DNA of 64,000 nucleotides from Pomphorhynchus laevis. Taxonomy: Eukaryota; Acanthocephala; Palaeacanthocephala; Echinorhynchida; Pomphorhynchidae. The stretch covers positions 62,001 to 126,000 of the forward strand of contig WNNJ02000558.1 of the NCBI GenBank assembly GCA_012934845.2. Direction: 5' to 3'. The stretch's first letter is position 1, and each line of letters begins with the position of its first letter. The notes beneath the pieces were generated by a model. It made no database searches, was not told the origin of the DNA, and was given only the letters and a program-made list of their open reading frames with translations. The position numbers and the translations under genes were made by a program. Below are positions 18,530 to 31,300 of the stretch, in pieces.

Positions 18530-18690
18530 TTATTTATTTAATGTATGAAATGCGTGCCATCTACACGCTTACAAGTATCTTAAAATCGCATATGCTTTAT
18601 GCATCTTAGGCTAAACACCGTCAACTAAGAATCAGAATTGAGTTAATTATGATTTAAGAAACGCCTTAAACTTGAGCTCTTGGATTCTAG
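18530..18690 (-). mobile_element. CR1-like LINE 3' end fragment
   Basis: On the minus strand the sequence runs from a short coding tail (FKAFLKS) to TGTAAGC, the family stem-loop (18,552-18,568) and a TTAAATAAATAATTAAA end. Only the last ~160 bp of an element of the copy C/H type is left. Confidence 0.65.
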
Positions 18691-18794
18691 ATGATTATTT
18701 TATTTTATTTTGTTTTTATATTTATATTTTTACTTTGATGTGATGCTTCCATACGATCAATTGAAAGTCGATATATAATAACTGTACTTTATTC

Positions 18795-18925
18795 ACTGAC
18801 ATGATTTTTATAGATTTTCAACCATCATTTAATGCGGTTGATCATGACATTCACATACGGAAATTGATTAAGTACGATTTCCAGACTACTCCCGCTATGT
18901 GGATTATCGGTTTTATCGATATATA
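18795..18925 (+). mobile_element. Small LINE RT fragment
   Basis: MIFIDFQPSFNAVDHDIHIR followed by KLIKYDFQTTPAMWIIGF matches RT motif A and the following helix (compare DFxKAFDxVDHxIL). Nothing else of the element remains. Confidence 0.55.
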
Positions 18926-19287
18926 ATAATAAATACAAAAGTATCCATGTATTATCCAATTTTTATCTTATTGTTGTGATAAATTTGTTTTATTTAAAAG
19001 TATAAAATTGCTAAAGTAAATCTGTAACGAATATTCTGAATTTATCTTTTCCAACAATCGATTTCTAAACATCTAGTTTTCTTCTCGGTAACATTCATTA
19101 TTAAATCAAGGGCAACTATCATTAAACCTATGAGAAAGCATTGCCCAAATTAAATTTGGTGTTGTTTTTAAATTCAAAGATACTAACTTTATTTAGTTGC
19201 GGTTTTCCAATAAATATCTACTACTGATTGATTTGTTAAATTAAAGATTTCATTATTTAAATAAACATTACCTATTTTTAGAATACC

Positions 19288-19343
19288 ATGTCCGAGAAGG
19301 CTAAAAGCGATGACATCGATCATGGACTGTATTCTCGAATGCT
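19288..19343 (+). CDS. UBA1: UBA1 exon 1
   Basis: Codes residues 1-18 and two bases of codon 19 (ending RM-CT), followed by GTAAGTG. An acceptor-like TTTTTAG ends 6 nt before the ATG, so the 5' UTR is either spliced in from an upstream exon or trans-spliced. The N-terminal tail before DHGLYSR is about 35 residues shorter than in vertebrate UBA1. Confidence 0.85.
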
Positions 19344-22300
19344 GTAAGTGTCTACGGATAATGTTTTTATTCTAACAATTGCAAATTCACGATAAATTAA
19401 TTTTTGTTACTTATCCTATAGATACCATATTTCACTTTTATCATCTTTAAAAAGGTATTTATAAATATATAATCTATTATATATCTATAAATATATTTAT
19501 TCCTCGAATAATGAGACACTCCAATCGGGTAATCAACATTTGGAATGCACTACCTGAGGAAATTGCTTGTGCCTCTAGCTATTCACATTTTAAACCTTAA
19601 GTGAGATAGTGGATTCATAACAGCTCGAACCATCAATCAGTGTTGAACTACCCATTCGGCTGATTACATTCTACACTTCATTTTTTTATTTTTATTTTTT
19701 TTAATATCAACAATGAACAGACTGAACAGATAGTTGCGGCTTTGTCTTGTATTCAATAATAATTAAACTATAATTTTTAATAGTAACTTGTAAAAATTTT
19801 AAAATTTATAATTTCAAATTTATAAATTAACTAAATAGCAATCTATTTCGCTTATACAATGAATATTTATACGTTTAATATATCGAAGGTAATTTAATTT
19901 AATAATAAAAAATAAAATCACATCATTTAAGATTTGATTTATGGCTCGGTTTGGTTATCAAAATTCATTTAAGATTGCAATATTTTTTCTTTTTATATTT
20001 ATGTATAGTACAAACTATTAAAAAATATCTATAATCATATTAGCTGCATCTACTAATAATAAAGTCAACTATTTATACAAATAACAAAAATAAATAATAA
20101 AAAGTTAAAATTTAAAATTGAAACTTTAAAACAAAAATTTGTAGATGGTTTACAAATCATTTATATAATAATAAATCATAATTATAATTAGAAATCATTT
20201 ATATATGATATATCCGTCATTAATTTATGAATTAATGATAAAAAAGGAAATTATACTCTTGAGAAATGTACATAATCGAAATCATATCAGTTATGATAAC
20301 ATAGCAGTTCCTCCTGATGATCGCTAATCCTTATTCGGATATAACGTATGTTATATATTATACAATTTATAAAAATTACTTTTATTTTAAATTTCAATTT
20401 TGTATCTTAATATAATTTAAATTATAGAAAATCTAAAAACAATTATTAATTTTATTATTTTATTATTAAATTTTGATTTAGCATTATTATGTTTTGTTTA
20501 TTTTATAATTATATTAATTATATTTATTTTAATTTGATTTAAATATATTACAATTATCTTATATTACAATTATTTGTTATATTTATTTATGATTTAATTA
20601 TTTAAATTTTATTCGGTATTATTTTTAATTTATAAATAATATAAAATGCATAGACTCGGTTACTTAATCTAATTCATACCAATGTTCTGCTTTTGATACC
20701 AAAAATATTGTTATTTTTATATCTTTTACATTATTTTCATTATTTTTATTTTCATACAAATTTACTGCTTTTGAAGCAATAAGAATAATATACTAAATAA
20801 TATATCTTATATTGCAGCAAATCTCTGCTTTGCTGCTATGCTGGGTCGAGGAATAGAGGTCGAAACCTGATAGCATAGCGGTTTCTCCTGAAGACCTCTA
20901 ATCCTTATTCTGATACAAAGTCTGTTATTTATTAGTCAATTCATAAAAATTGACTTTTATTTTAAATTTCAATTAAAATTTTTAACTTGATATAAATATA
21001 AATTGTATAAAATCTTATATAAATATTTAATATCTATAATATTATAATATAATATATATTATAATATATAATAATATTGTATATATTATTAAATAATAAC
21101 ATAAATATGTTATGTGTAATATGACATATGTTATGTTATGCCATATGTTGTATATGTAATGAAATATAAAATTTTAAGAATTAAATGTTTTTCATAATAT
21201 AAAATATAATACATTAAATAATGCAATTTTAAGAATTGCAACAATTTGTAACGATATTGGCTTTCTTCATAATCATTTAAATAATTTAATAGATGCATAT
21301 TTTAAACTAAGTTACTATATAAATATAATTAAACAGAAAATAGCAAAATATATAAATCAACACAATAATATTAAAAATAAATTTAAAATCATTAGCGGAA
21401 ACATTTTTTGGATATTAAATAATATATTTTTGTATTATAATAGGATACTAGATAATTTCATCAGAGTAAATAAAAATTATAATCAAATTTCATGTATTTT
21501 ATACTTCGTGTTAGATATTGTAAAGATTGGATATTTGAATTTTAAATTTAATGGATTGATAATAAACAATATGCTTTGAATAATATACTAGATTATCAAT
21601 ATTCATCATAGGAAATACGTCATTATCTTTATTTTTATTTATATATAAAAATAAAGACTAATTAGGTAGAAGGTACATAAATAGGTAGACTAATTTAGGT
21701 ACCTTTACTCAATAAGGTAACTAAATAATATAATTTCATCAAAGGAAATACGTCCCGCTGATGTGTTCGGTCTAGGAATAGGGTCTAAAACATGATAACA
21801 TATCAGTTCTTCCTTATGACTTCTAATCCTTAATCTGATACATCGTCTGTTATCTATTAATCAATTCATAAAGGATTAGATGTCATCAAGAGAAACTGAT
21901 ATGTTATCATGTTTCTGCCCGTATTCCTCAAAAATGGGTAATTTCGGCCCCTAAATTTTTTTATATAAAGTTAAAATTTAGGGGCCGAAATTACCCATTT
22001 TTGAGGAATACGAGCCGAAACCTGATAACATATCAGTTTCTCTTGATGACTTCTCATCCTTACTCTGATACATCGTCTGTTATCTATTAGTCAATTCATA
22101 AAAATTGACCTCTATTTTAAATTTTTACTTTATATAAATATAAATTATATAACATATATAATTATCTATTATTTATAATTTTATATTTATTTTTTATTAT
22201 TTATAATATTATTTTTAATTTATAATATTATTATATAATATGTGGACGCAGTTAGCTGATTTGATTAATTTAAAAGAAATGTTTGAACATCTATTTAATA

Positions 22301-25300
22301 AAAATACAATATTATATGTTATTTCTTTTAATTTTTAATTGATTGTAATTTTAATGATTTCAATGTTTTTAACATTATATGTTATTTATAATAATGCATC
22401 AATACTATTTTTAATAATTATTTATTATATTTAGTAATTTTTAATTTAATAATAATTTGAAATTATTCTGTAGCCTAAAAAATATAACTCGATTCGATTT
22501 TAAACCTTTATACTAGGCTCTGACGCTTTTGTTGTAAAATAGTATTAAAATTTTTCTCGTAAATTGCTTTACGGTGAAGATAAAGTGCGCGTAAACACTT
22601 TAAGAAATCAGGAAATATACATTCTACAATCGCTAAAGTTTCTTTTTCCATAGATTAATGCTATAAATCGATTGGACGAAAGCAAAATATCTTTAAACTT
22701 TTTAATTTTCTAAATGCTCAACTACTTTTAGTTATGTTATTGGTACGGATGGACTTAAGAAGCTTGCATCTTCGTCTGTACTTATATACGGAATGGATGG
22801 TCTTGGGGCAGAAATTGCTAAGAACATCGTACTCGGTGGAATAAGTCAAGTGTGCTTATGCGACGTGGAAAATGTCACAATGTTTGATTTGGGAACGCAG
22901 TTCTTCTGTCGCGAAGAGGACATTGGAAATAATCGAGCAGAAGTCACAAAATCACGAATTGCAGAGCTGAACAATTATGTGGCTGTGTATAGTCAATGTT
23001 CTTACCCAACACCGAGCATGATGGATCAGTACGATGTAATTCCAGGTTAATTTTTATTTTGTACAAACGAGTTCGCTATTCAGGTTATTGTTCTTTGTAA
23101 CACTTCCTTTGATCTTGAAGACCAGCTGTCTGATTACTGCCATAACAAGAGTAAAAATTTTATTAGCGTCAGATCGCTTGGACTAACAGGGTAAGAAGCT
23201 GTATAAACATATTATTAAAATAATAGTTCATACCCTTTATCTAAAATTTCAAGTTTAGAAATATACAGTTTGGTTTTATGTTCGGAGAAATAAATTCATA
23301 TTTGGTGAAAACTGAAATTAGGAACAAATTAATTTTAAATAGTTGATCGCTAAAGTAATTATATTATAATTAATTTTAATTATAATCGCTAAATAATTAT
23401 AATATAATTTTATATTAAGAATTATTGGAGCTACATCAAAGAAAATAATACATTTTTATTGATATTTCGTAACTTCTGTTAGCATCTACAGAAAAAATAT
23501 TAAAAATTAAATATTTTCTTTTTTTGATCGTGAAAATTAAATAAAAAATGGATCATCAAAATCTAATATTTACAATATTTAATCAAATATTTATATTTTT
23601 AATATTAATTTAATAAGTAATACTTAGTAATTTGTAAATATTCAAACCATCGAATTTTACATATTTAGATTTTTTTGAGTAACAAATTAGATTAAAATAA
23701 TAATATATACAACTGCGGTCAGGATTCTTCGTGATACTGCGCACTCCGACTCGGCTTCTTTTGTCGCCTGTGAGATCCACCCTTCCTGTGATTGGGCTGG
23801 TGAGATTCGCTATTTAGATATTAATATGTCATTTAATTAATAATAAATTTAATATTCTTAATTATCAAATATGAATTTCTTATAATATTAATAATATTAT
23901 TGTTTGAAAATATTGGTGGCTATTGTCATTGATCATAGACTCTCGGCCCGTAGAGATATCATGAATGTTTTGAAATGTAAGGCATGCTATATGGTAACGA
24001 ATAACTTGTACAATTTTGTTTCTAATAACAGCGTTTGCTAGCATGTAACATAAAATTAAGAACAACGTAGTCAAACATAAAACTAAATATTGAATATTTA
24101 GCATTAGTTTTAATTTATAAACACTATATAATACGTAAACTCAGCTGATCTGATTTGTAAATCAAATTACAATTTAAATATTAAAACAAAAGTTATAATT
24201 TGTCGCCACTTGGTGTCATGAGACTACGAATTAGGTTACAGCAGCGACAGCTCCCTTTTGGACAACCCGATGCGATAAAGAAATTTTGAGATTTGCTCTC
24301 CTCGTAGTCCGGACTTTGGAGTCTCTACTAAGATATATTACTAGGTCCTTCCAGAGAGCCCAAGTCGAAATATCCCAGTGAGATCGCATATTCTAGAAAT
24401 ACTTAGAAAGTGTCCTAGCCACCAAAGTTCCATTAAACGTTAAGAATCGTACACAAATCTCATATTGTCAAGGATAACCGAACGCATGAACTTACCACAA
24501 ACGCCCCGAACGACCAGACAACGAATAAACATAACGAATAACTGGTACAATTAATACATGTTTAGTATTATATTAAATTTTTAATATTAATAGAGTGAAT
24601 GGCTAATTAGTAAAAAATATAAGTAGATATTCAATAGCTGTTTTATTGAGCTATCGGTCAAATCCCTAATTACTTAAAAACAAAGTGTTTACACTTTAGT
24701 ACTTGGTTCAATGTTTAGACGTATATTTTGTGATTTTGGCGAATCGTTTGTTGTTCTCGATCCACACGGAAATCCCCCTGTCTCGAACGTGGTTTTAAAC
24801 ATTACAAATGTAAGCATTTTTGTCAATTGTTTGGTTATTTTTACGCGTAAAGATTGAAGTATGTTCTTCCTTTATTTTTAATTATTTAGATTAAATTTAA
24901 TATGAAATCCAATTTTTACAACATGTTTAGTTTTTCAACTTCGTTTGAAAAGCTAAACTTCGTTTGAATCATCTGTCCACCCGTTATGTACAGCCAATTG
25001 TGAAATGGATAGTAGAGGAATTCAATTATACGCATTTCGAAAATCGGGCCCGGAATACATTATCCACTAAAGTTCAGCTTCTAAAGGCCACTTTACACAT
25101 TATCGCTCGAATTTGTCCAATCCTTCAACATTTTTCGAATATATATACGAACAGAATGCAACACTTTCAGTTGATGGGTTCAAGTTATTCTTTCAAGAGA
25201 AAGAATAACTCGAGGTAACTCTATGTTCTAGCAACGATACATTTGATGAAAATTTGTCAAACAGTAATACAGAAATGATACTCAGATGACGCAAACTGCA

Positions 25301-28300
25301 TTGAAACGGCGTATAATCTACATAATTTGTTGAATTTTTTTTTCTAAGTAACTTCTTTTACTTGAAGGTAAATCAAGAACACAAATTGGATTAAATGTTT
25401 TAATTTACCACTGATATCCGAATTGCAATAATATTTCCATACTAATTTAATATTTTTAATTATTTAATTTTTAAATTATTTTTAAATTATTTTACAATTT
25501 GTAAGTAGATTTTAAATTATTGAATTTATTTAAAAGCTGATGAAGAATAAATATAGCTTAAATTATAAATTCTCTATTTAATTATGAAAATATTATTTTT
25601 ATTATTAAAATCATCTATTTCATTGATGATGAATAGATTTTTTAATTGTGGATTTTCTGTAAGAACTTGTCGTGCTAAGTTTTTTAAGTAATCCTTTTTT
25701 CTCTCACAAAACCGATAAATTGAACATCTACAAATGCATGTATAAGAATTTTCAATCATAATAAAAGATTTAAAGGAATGGAATTTGATTTTTATATAAA
25801 AAAAACGTTTCATCGTTTTGACGGGTACTCTCAGCTGTTTTCTATCGCCAAACCAAATTGGTATTTGTTTAAAGAAAATGTTGAAACAAAGCTGTGAACT
25901 CGTATCAATTATGGATTGATAAAAATTATGTTATATCAACACACATTAAATCCGATGAATAGAAAGCATGGATTATATATGGATCAGCAAATTTCAATTT
26001 TTTCGTTCAGCCTAAAATTTAAATCTAAATTTAAAATAAAATTTTTAAAACGTCATATTAAATTGTATTTTTTCTATATTATAACATTTAATAATATTTA
26101 ATATTTGTTCATCTTTATCTCAGCTGTTTTCTCTAGCCAAACCAAATTGGTATTTGTTTAAAGAAAATGTTGAAACAAAGCTGTGAACTCGTATCAATTA
26201 TGGATTGATAAAAATTATGTTATATCAACACACATTAAATCCGATGAATAGAAATCATGGATTATATATGGATCAGCAAATTTCAATTTTTTCGTTCAGC
26301 CTAAAATTTAAATCTAAATTTAAAATAAAATTTTTAAAACGTCATATTAAATTGTATTTTTTCTATATTATAACATTTAATAATATTTAATATTTGTTCA
26401 TCTTTATCTCAGCTGTTTTCTCTAGCCAAACCAAATTGGTATTTGTTTAAAGAAAATGTTGAAACAAAGCTGTGAACTCGTATCAATTATGGATTGATAA
26501 AAATTATGTTATATCAACACACATTAAATCCGATGAATAGAAATCATGGATTATATATGGATCAGCAAATTTCAATTTTTTCGTTCAGCCTAAAATTTAA
26601 ATCTAAATTTAAAATAAAATTTTTAAAACGTCATATTAAATTGTATTTTTTCTATATTATAACATTTAATAATATTTAATATTTGTTCATCTTTATCTCA
26701 GCTGTTTTCTCTAGCCAAACCAAATTGGTATTTGTTTAAAGAAAATGTTGAAACAAAGCTGTGAACTCGTATCAATTATGGATTGATAAAAATTATGTTA
26801 TATCAACACACATTAAATCCGATGAATAGAAATCATGGATTATATATGGATCAGCAAATTTCAATTTTTTCGTTCAGCCTAAAATTTAAATCTAAATTTA
26901 AAATAAAATTTTTAAAACGTCATATTAAATTGTATTTTTTCTATATTATAACATTTAATAATATTTAATATTTGTTCATCTTTATCTCAGCTGTTTTCTC
27001 TAGCCAAACCAAATTGGTATTTGTTTAAAGAAAATGTTGAAACAAAGCTGTGAACTCGTATCAATTGTGGATTGATAAAAATTATGTTATATCAACACAC
27101 ATTAAAATTATAAATTCTCTATAAATCATCTATTTCATTATGCTTGAATAGATTTTTTTAATTGTGGATTTTCTGTAAGAACTTGTCGTGCTAAGTTTTT
27201 TTAAGTAATCCTTTTTTCTCTCACAAAACCGATAAATTGAACATCTACAAATGCATGTATAAGAATTCTCAATCATAATAAAAGATTTAAAGGAATGGAA
27301 TTTGATTTTTATTTAAAAAAACGTTTCATCGTTTTGACGGGTACTCTCAAGACAACACTATCATCGGAATTTAGTTCATATTCGTCATACAGTGTTTCGT
27401 AGACCTTCACGGACATCGTCAAAAAATGCAATCTGAACAGAATGCAATTATCCAGCATATGATGTATACCATATCCCGGCTGGAATCTCAAGTATACGAG
27501 ATGCAGTCCCGGCGTACTACCAGTCCGGATGTGCTGGTAGGATGAGACTTTGGCACATATGCAGGCCATATGTGCCAAGATTGAACAAGCCACATCAAAC
27601 ACACGAGCAAAGTCTCGTGATACACATGAATTATTGGCATATAATGAAATTTTTAAAGCCATGAGAATATACAAAGGAGCTGCATCTGCATTTCTTTTCG
27701 GAACTCTTTAGTTATATTGAAATAAACTCAGAAAGATTCTGGAGTATTATTGGTATCGTTTTGCGCAGTTCTATCATCTTCCATTAACTCTCGCTTGCAG
27801 AGGAGCACATTTAATTTCCCGTACGTTCTCACGTGACTTTTTTCGACGGTATAAATACAAACGCTTCTCTTACTTTGCAAGCATTGCGAAATACCAGGAA
27901 TGAATGCATCAAAATTTAAGAAGAGAAAGAGAACAAAATGGTTGCATAATTGATAAAACACCTTAAATTAGAAATAATCATCCATATTTTACCAATAATT
28001 TTTTTATCAAATGTATCGTACTACCTGTGATCCATTCAAAAGTTAAGCCTAATATTTATTAAATAATAAATTATTAGGAAGCCAATAATAAATAATAAAT
28101 ATTATACTTTTGTGTATTTTTGTTTTGGTTCCAATTTACAAAAATTGATTTTTTTTTGTCAGGAAGTTGAAGGTGTGGTTACAGTTTCCGATGAGCAACG
28201 ACATGGATACGAGAATGGTACAATGGTTAGATTTTCTAATGTTAAAGACATGACCGAACTAAATGACATGGGGCCTACAAAAATAAAATACATTGGTAAA

Positions 28301-31300
28301 TTTTCTCACATCTGTTTTTTCCCTCTGCAACTATTTTGTTTAGGACCATATACATTTAGTATATGTGATACATCTAACCTCCCTTTATTCGAAGATACTG
28401 CAATAGTAACAGAAGTTATACAACCTTTAAAAATTGAATTTGTAAGTAATAATTGATTTGGTATAAATGATTTTTTTTTAATTTTGAATTTTGGATGGGA
28501 TCTGCAAAACAGGACATTAAATAAATTTCGCTAGTTACGACAAATTAAACAATTGTATTATTTCTACTACCAGTAGCTAGCGAGATATTTATATTATTTT
28601 GTTGATTATACTCAAACATACAAAACACTGTTTTCACTGGTACTTTCTTTTGTAATTTTATTGTTTCTCCTTACTACATAAATGAAGAAATGACAAAATT
28701 AATTTTATTGCAAATCATAATGTTTAATTTTTTACTGTTCTTTTCTGAAACATTTGACTCAGAATTGGAATAATAATACAGTGTTTTTTGTCTTATATGG
28801 TCAGTGTTGCATTCAATATGGTCACTATTGCATTGATTATAGTCATCTTGCATTCAATGTAGTTATTGCTGCATTGATTACGGTCAGGTCAAAAATTTCT
28901 CCATGTCAACAGTGGAAAGATTTTTCAACATCTGTGAATGAATAATCAATTGAAAACAATCACATGTCAAATAATTCAAGGTCTAGAGATCACAAGTATC
29001 ATCTGAATTAAGATCACGTATTGTAGCGCTTTCAATTAATGGTAGTAATGTTGCACGGATCCTACACCTTATTGGTTTGCCCAGAACTTCATCAAATATT
29101 GTATGTAAATTTCTACAGACGGGTCAGGAACAATTAAAGCCAACAGGTGGAAAACGTCCATCAAACTTATCTGAAACTCAAAGAAACAATGTACGACAAT
29201 AGATTTATGATAATTGTTTACTTTCTCTTTCCGAGATCGTGACGCTCCAAAATTTTCGGCAATTAGAACAAGATTTCCCTTCTGAAACATTCATTTTTAT
29301 TGATGAAGTTTGTTTTAAAGTGTCATCACGGCTTAAAACAGGAAGAGCGCGAGTAAGAACAAGAGCAACAACAGTTTTATTAGCCCGGAGCAAAAATATT
29401 TCTGTTGTTGCGATAATGTCTAAGGATAAACTTTTCTATCACAAAGTGCATGACAAAGCTGTTACAGGGGATATTTTTCAGACTTGTTTATATGAATTAA
29501 AAGCTGCATGTGATGAAACCGGAATCAGATATCATGTTATCATTCTTGATAATGCAAGGATTATCGCGGTTTAGATTTCTCTGGATTCATTACCGACCAT
29601 CTACCTCTAAACTGTCCTTTTCTCAATTCAATTGAGAACTTATTTAGTAAATGGAAACGTTTGATAAACATAAATAGGTGCAAATTAGAAGCACAACTTA
29701 AAAATTACATTTAAGATGTCTTCTATGAAATAACCCCACAATAGTGTAGCGGATACTATCGCAATATGTTGAGATATTTGAACGTGATATAAAATGGAGC
29801 GTATTGATTGCTAAAATGTAAATAAAAGAGTTATTCTTTATTTGTTTAATTTTTATTTTTGACCTGACCATAATCAATGCAACAGTGACTTTATTGAATG
29901 CAAAATGAATTTCATATATTATTTCACATATTGATATATTTCATTATATATCAATATAACGAAATGTCTATCGCATGTGTTATTTATGGAGTTGATAATG
30001 CGGATCCTTACTTTATAATTACGAGGTTGACTTTCTTTTATAAGCAAATCTACGGATGTAATTTATCAATCTTATGTACGCTTTTTTTTGTGAGTCAACT
30101 CATTTTCATCTGTCACCAAATTATCGGTGACATTTGGCCGCCGGTTTAATGTCCGTGCCGGAAAATGAAAGTTAAATAAAACACTTTTTTAATAAGGAGA
30201 TTTGTATCATAAATATACTTTTTCAAAAAGTATAAATAAAATTAAAATTGTAAAATTTTGATTGTATTCAAAATTTTAAAAGAATTTTATATAATTAAAT
30301 GATATATATATTATATAATTATAATAAATTGATTTAAATAAATTAAAATTTTCGATTTGCATTTTGGTATTTGAACGTTCTAACTATTTCTGTATGAATC
30401 GTTTAGATATTTATTATTTTTAACTTGCTGTTTAAATTTTCGAGATTTCCAACGATTTAAATCAACGATTAAAATCAAAAATCAACGATTTTTGATTTTA
30501 ATTGCTTCAATGCAAGTTGCCAACAACGTTGTCTTTTAAAATATGTGTAAAATATATAAAAATAAATTAATAATATTATATTAATATTATTATATTATAT
30601 TATTATATTATATTATTATATTATAATAATATTATATTAATATTATTATAATATTAATAATATTAGACATTAATATTAATTAATATTAATAATATAGACA
30701 TTTCGTTATATTGATATATAATGAAATATATCAATATGTGAAATTATATATGAAATTCATCTTGCATTCAATAAAGTCACTGTTGCATTGATTATGGTCA
30801 GGTCGAAAAATAATTTTTTTTAAATGAGCCGAGTAGTGTGGCATCGGCGGGTTCAACTTAAGTGGCGTCGAAAATATTTCCAGATCATGGCTCCACGAAA
30901 GCTGTGTCGTAAGATATAACTTCGCACTCCAGTCCATTCTGTGAAATCCTATATCAGAAACCATACTCTTTATTGTTTCCGAGTCGTGCATCAAGTCTTC
31001 CAGGTTTCCCCAACGTACCACGCATTTAGGCGACACCGGTTTGCGTACTACAGTATAAATTGCTATGCAGAATAGCAACGGGGTAATGGGTCTCCTTGTT
31101 GGACGCCTTTACTAGATGATATTTTATATTCACCATAATAGAGGGCTGTATCTTACGCATAGCATGAACTGACATACCGGAATAAACTCGGAAAATGAAG
31201 AGCGATCTTGCTGACAATAACCTCGCTAATGCTGATAAAATAAACATTTTTGTTATAATCAAAAATACGCCTTTTTATTATTGTTATACTCTTTGCACCA

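Larger units (their letters stand above)
19344..22731 (+). other. UBA1 intron 1 (3.4 kb)
   Basis: Very AT-rich. It contains a LINE tail at 19,495-19,700, several copies of a dispersed short repeat (20,283-20,420; 20,812-21,020; 21,776-21,870; 22,015-22,150) and a long hairpin at 21,871-22,061. No further exon is visible. Confidence 0.8.

Noticed and set aside
23036-23045. Alternative UBA1 exon 2 donor ten bases downstream (after ATTCCAG)
   Set aside because: It would put the next exon out of frame with the conserved QVIVLCNT, whereas the earlier GT and an AG at 23,071 keep the E1 alignment.
25916-26968. Four identical 61-codon frames ([15 protein letters not shown]) in the 289-bp array
   Set aside because: They simply repeat with the DNA unit, have AT-driven amino-acid content (Lys/Phe/Ile/Asn) and lie in an intron. 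Nothing supports translation.
25832-27106. CRISPR-like or satellite-gene interpretation of the array
   Set aside because: Units are directly adjacent, of 289 bp and without spacers, in an animal intron. It is a tandem repeat.
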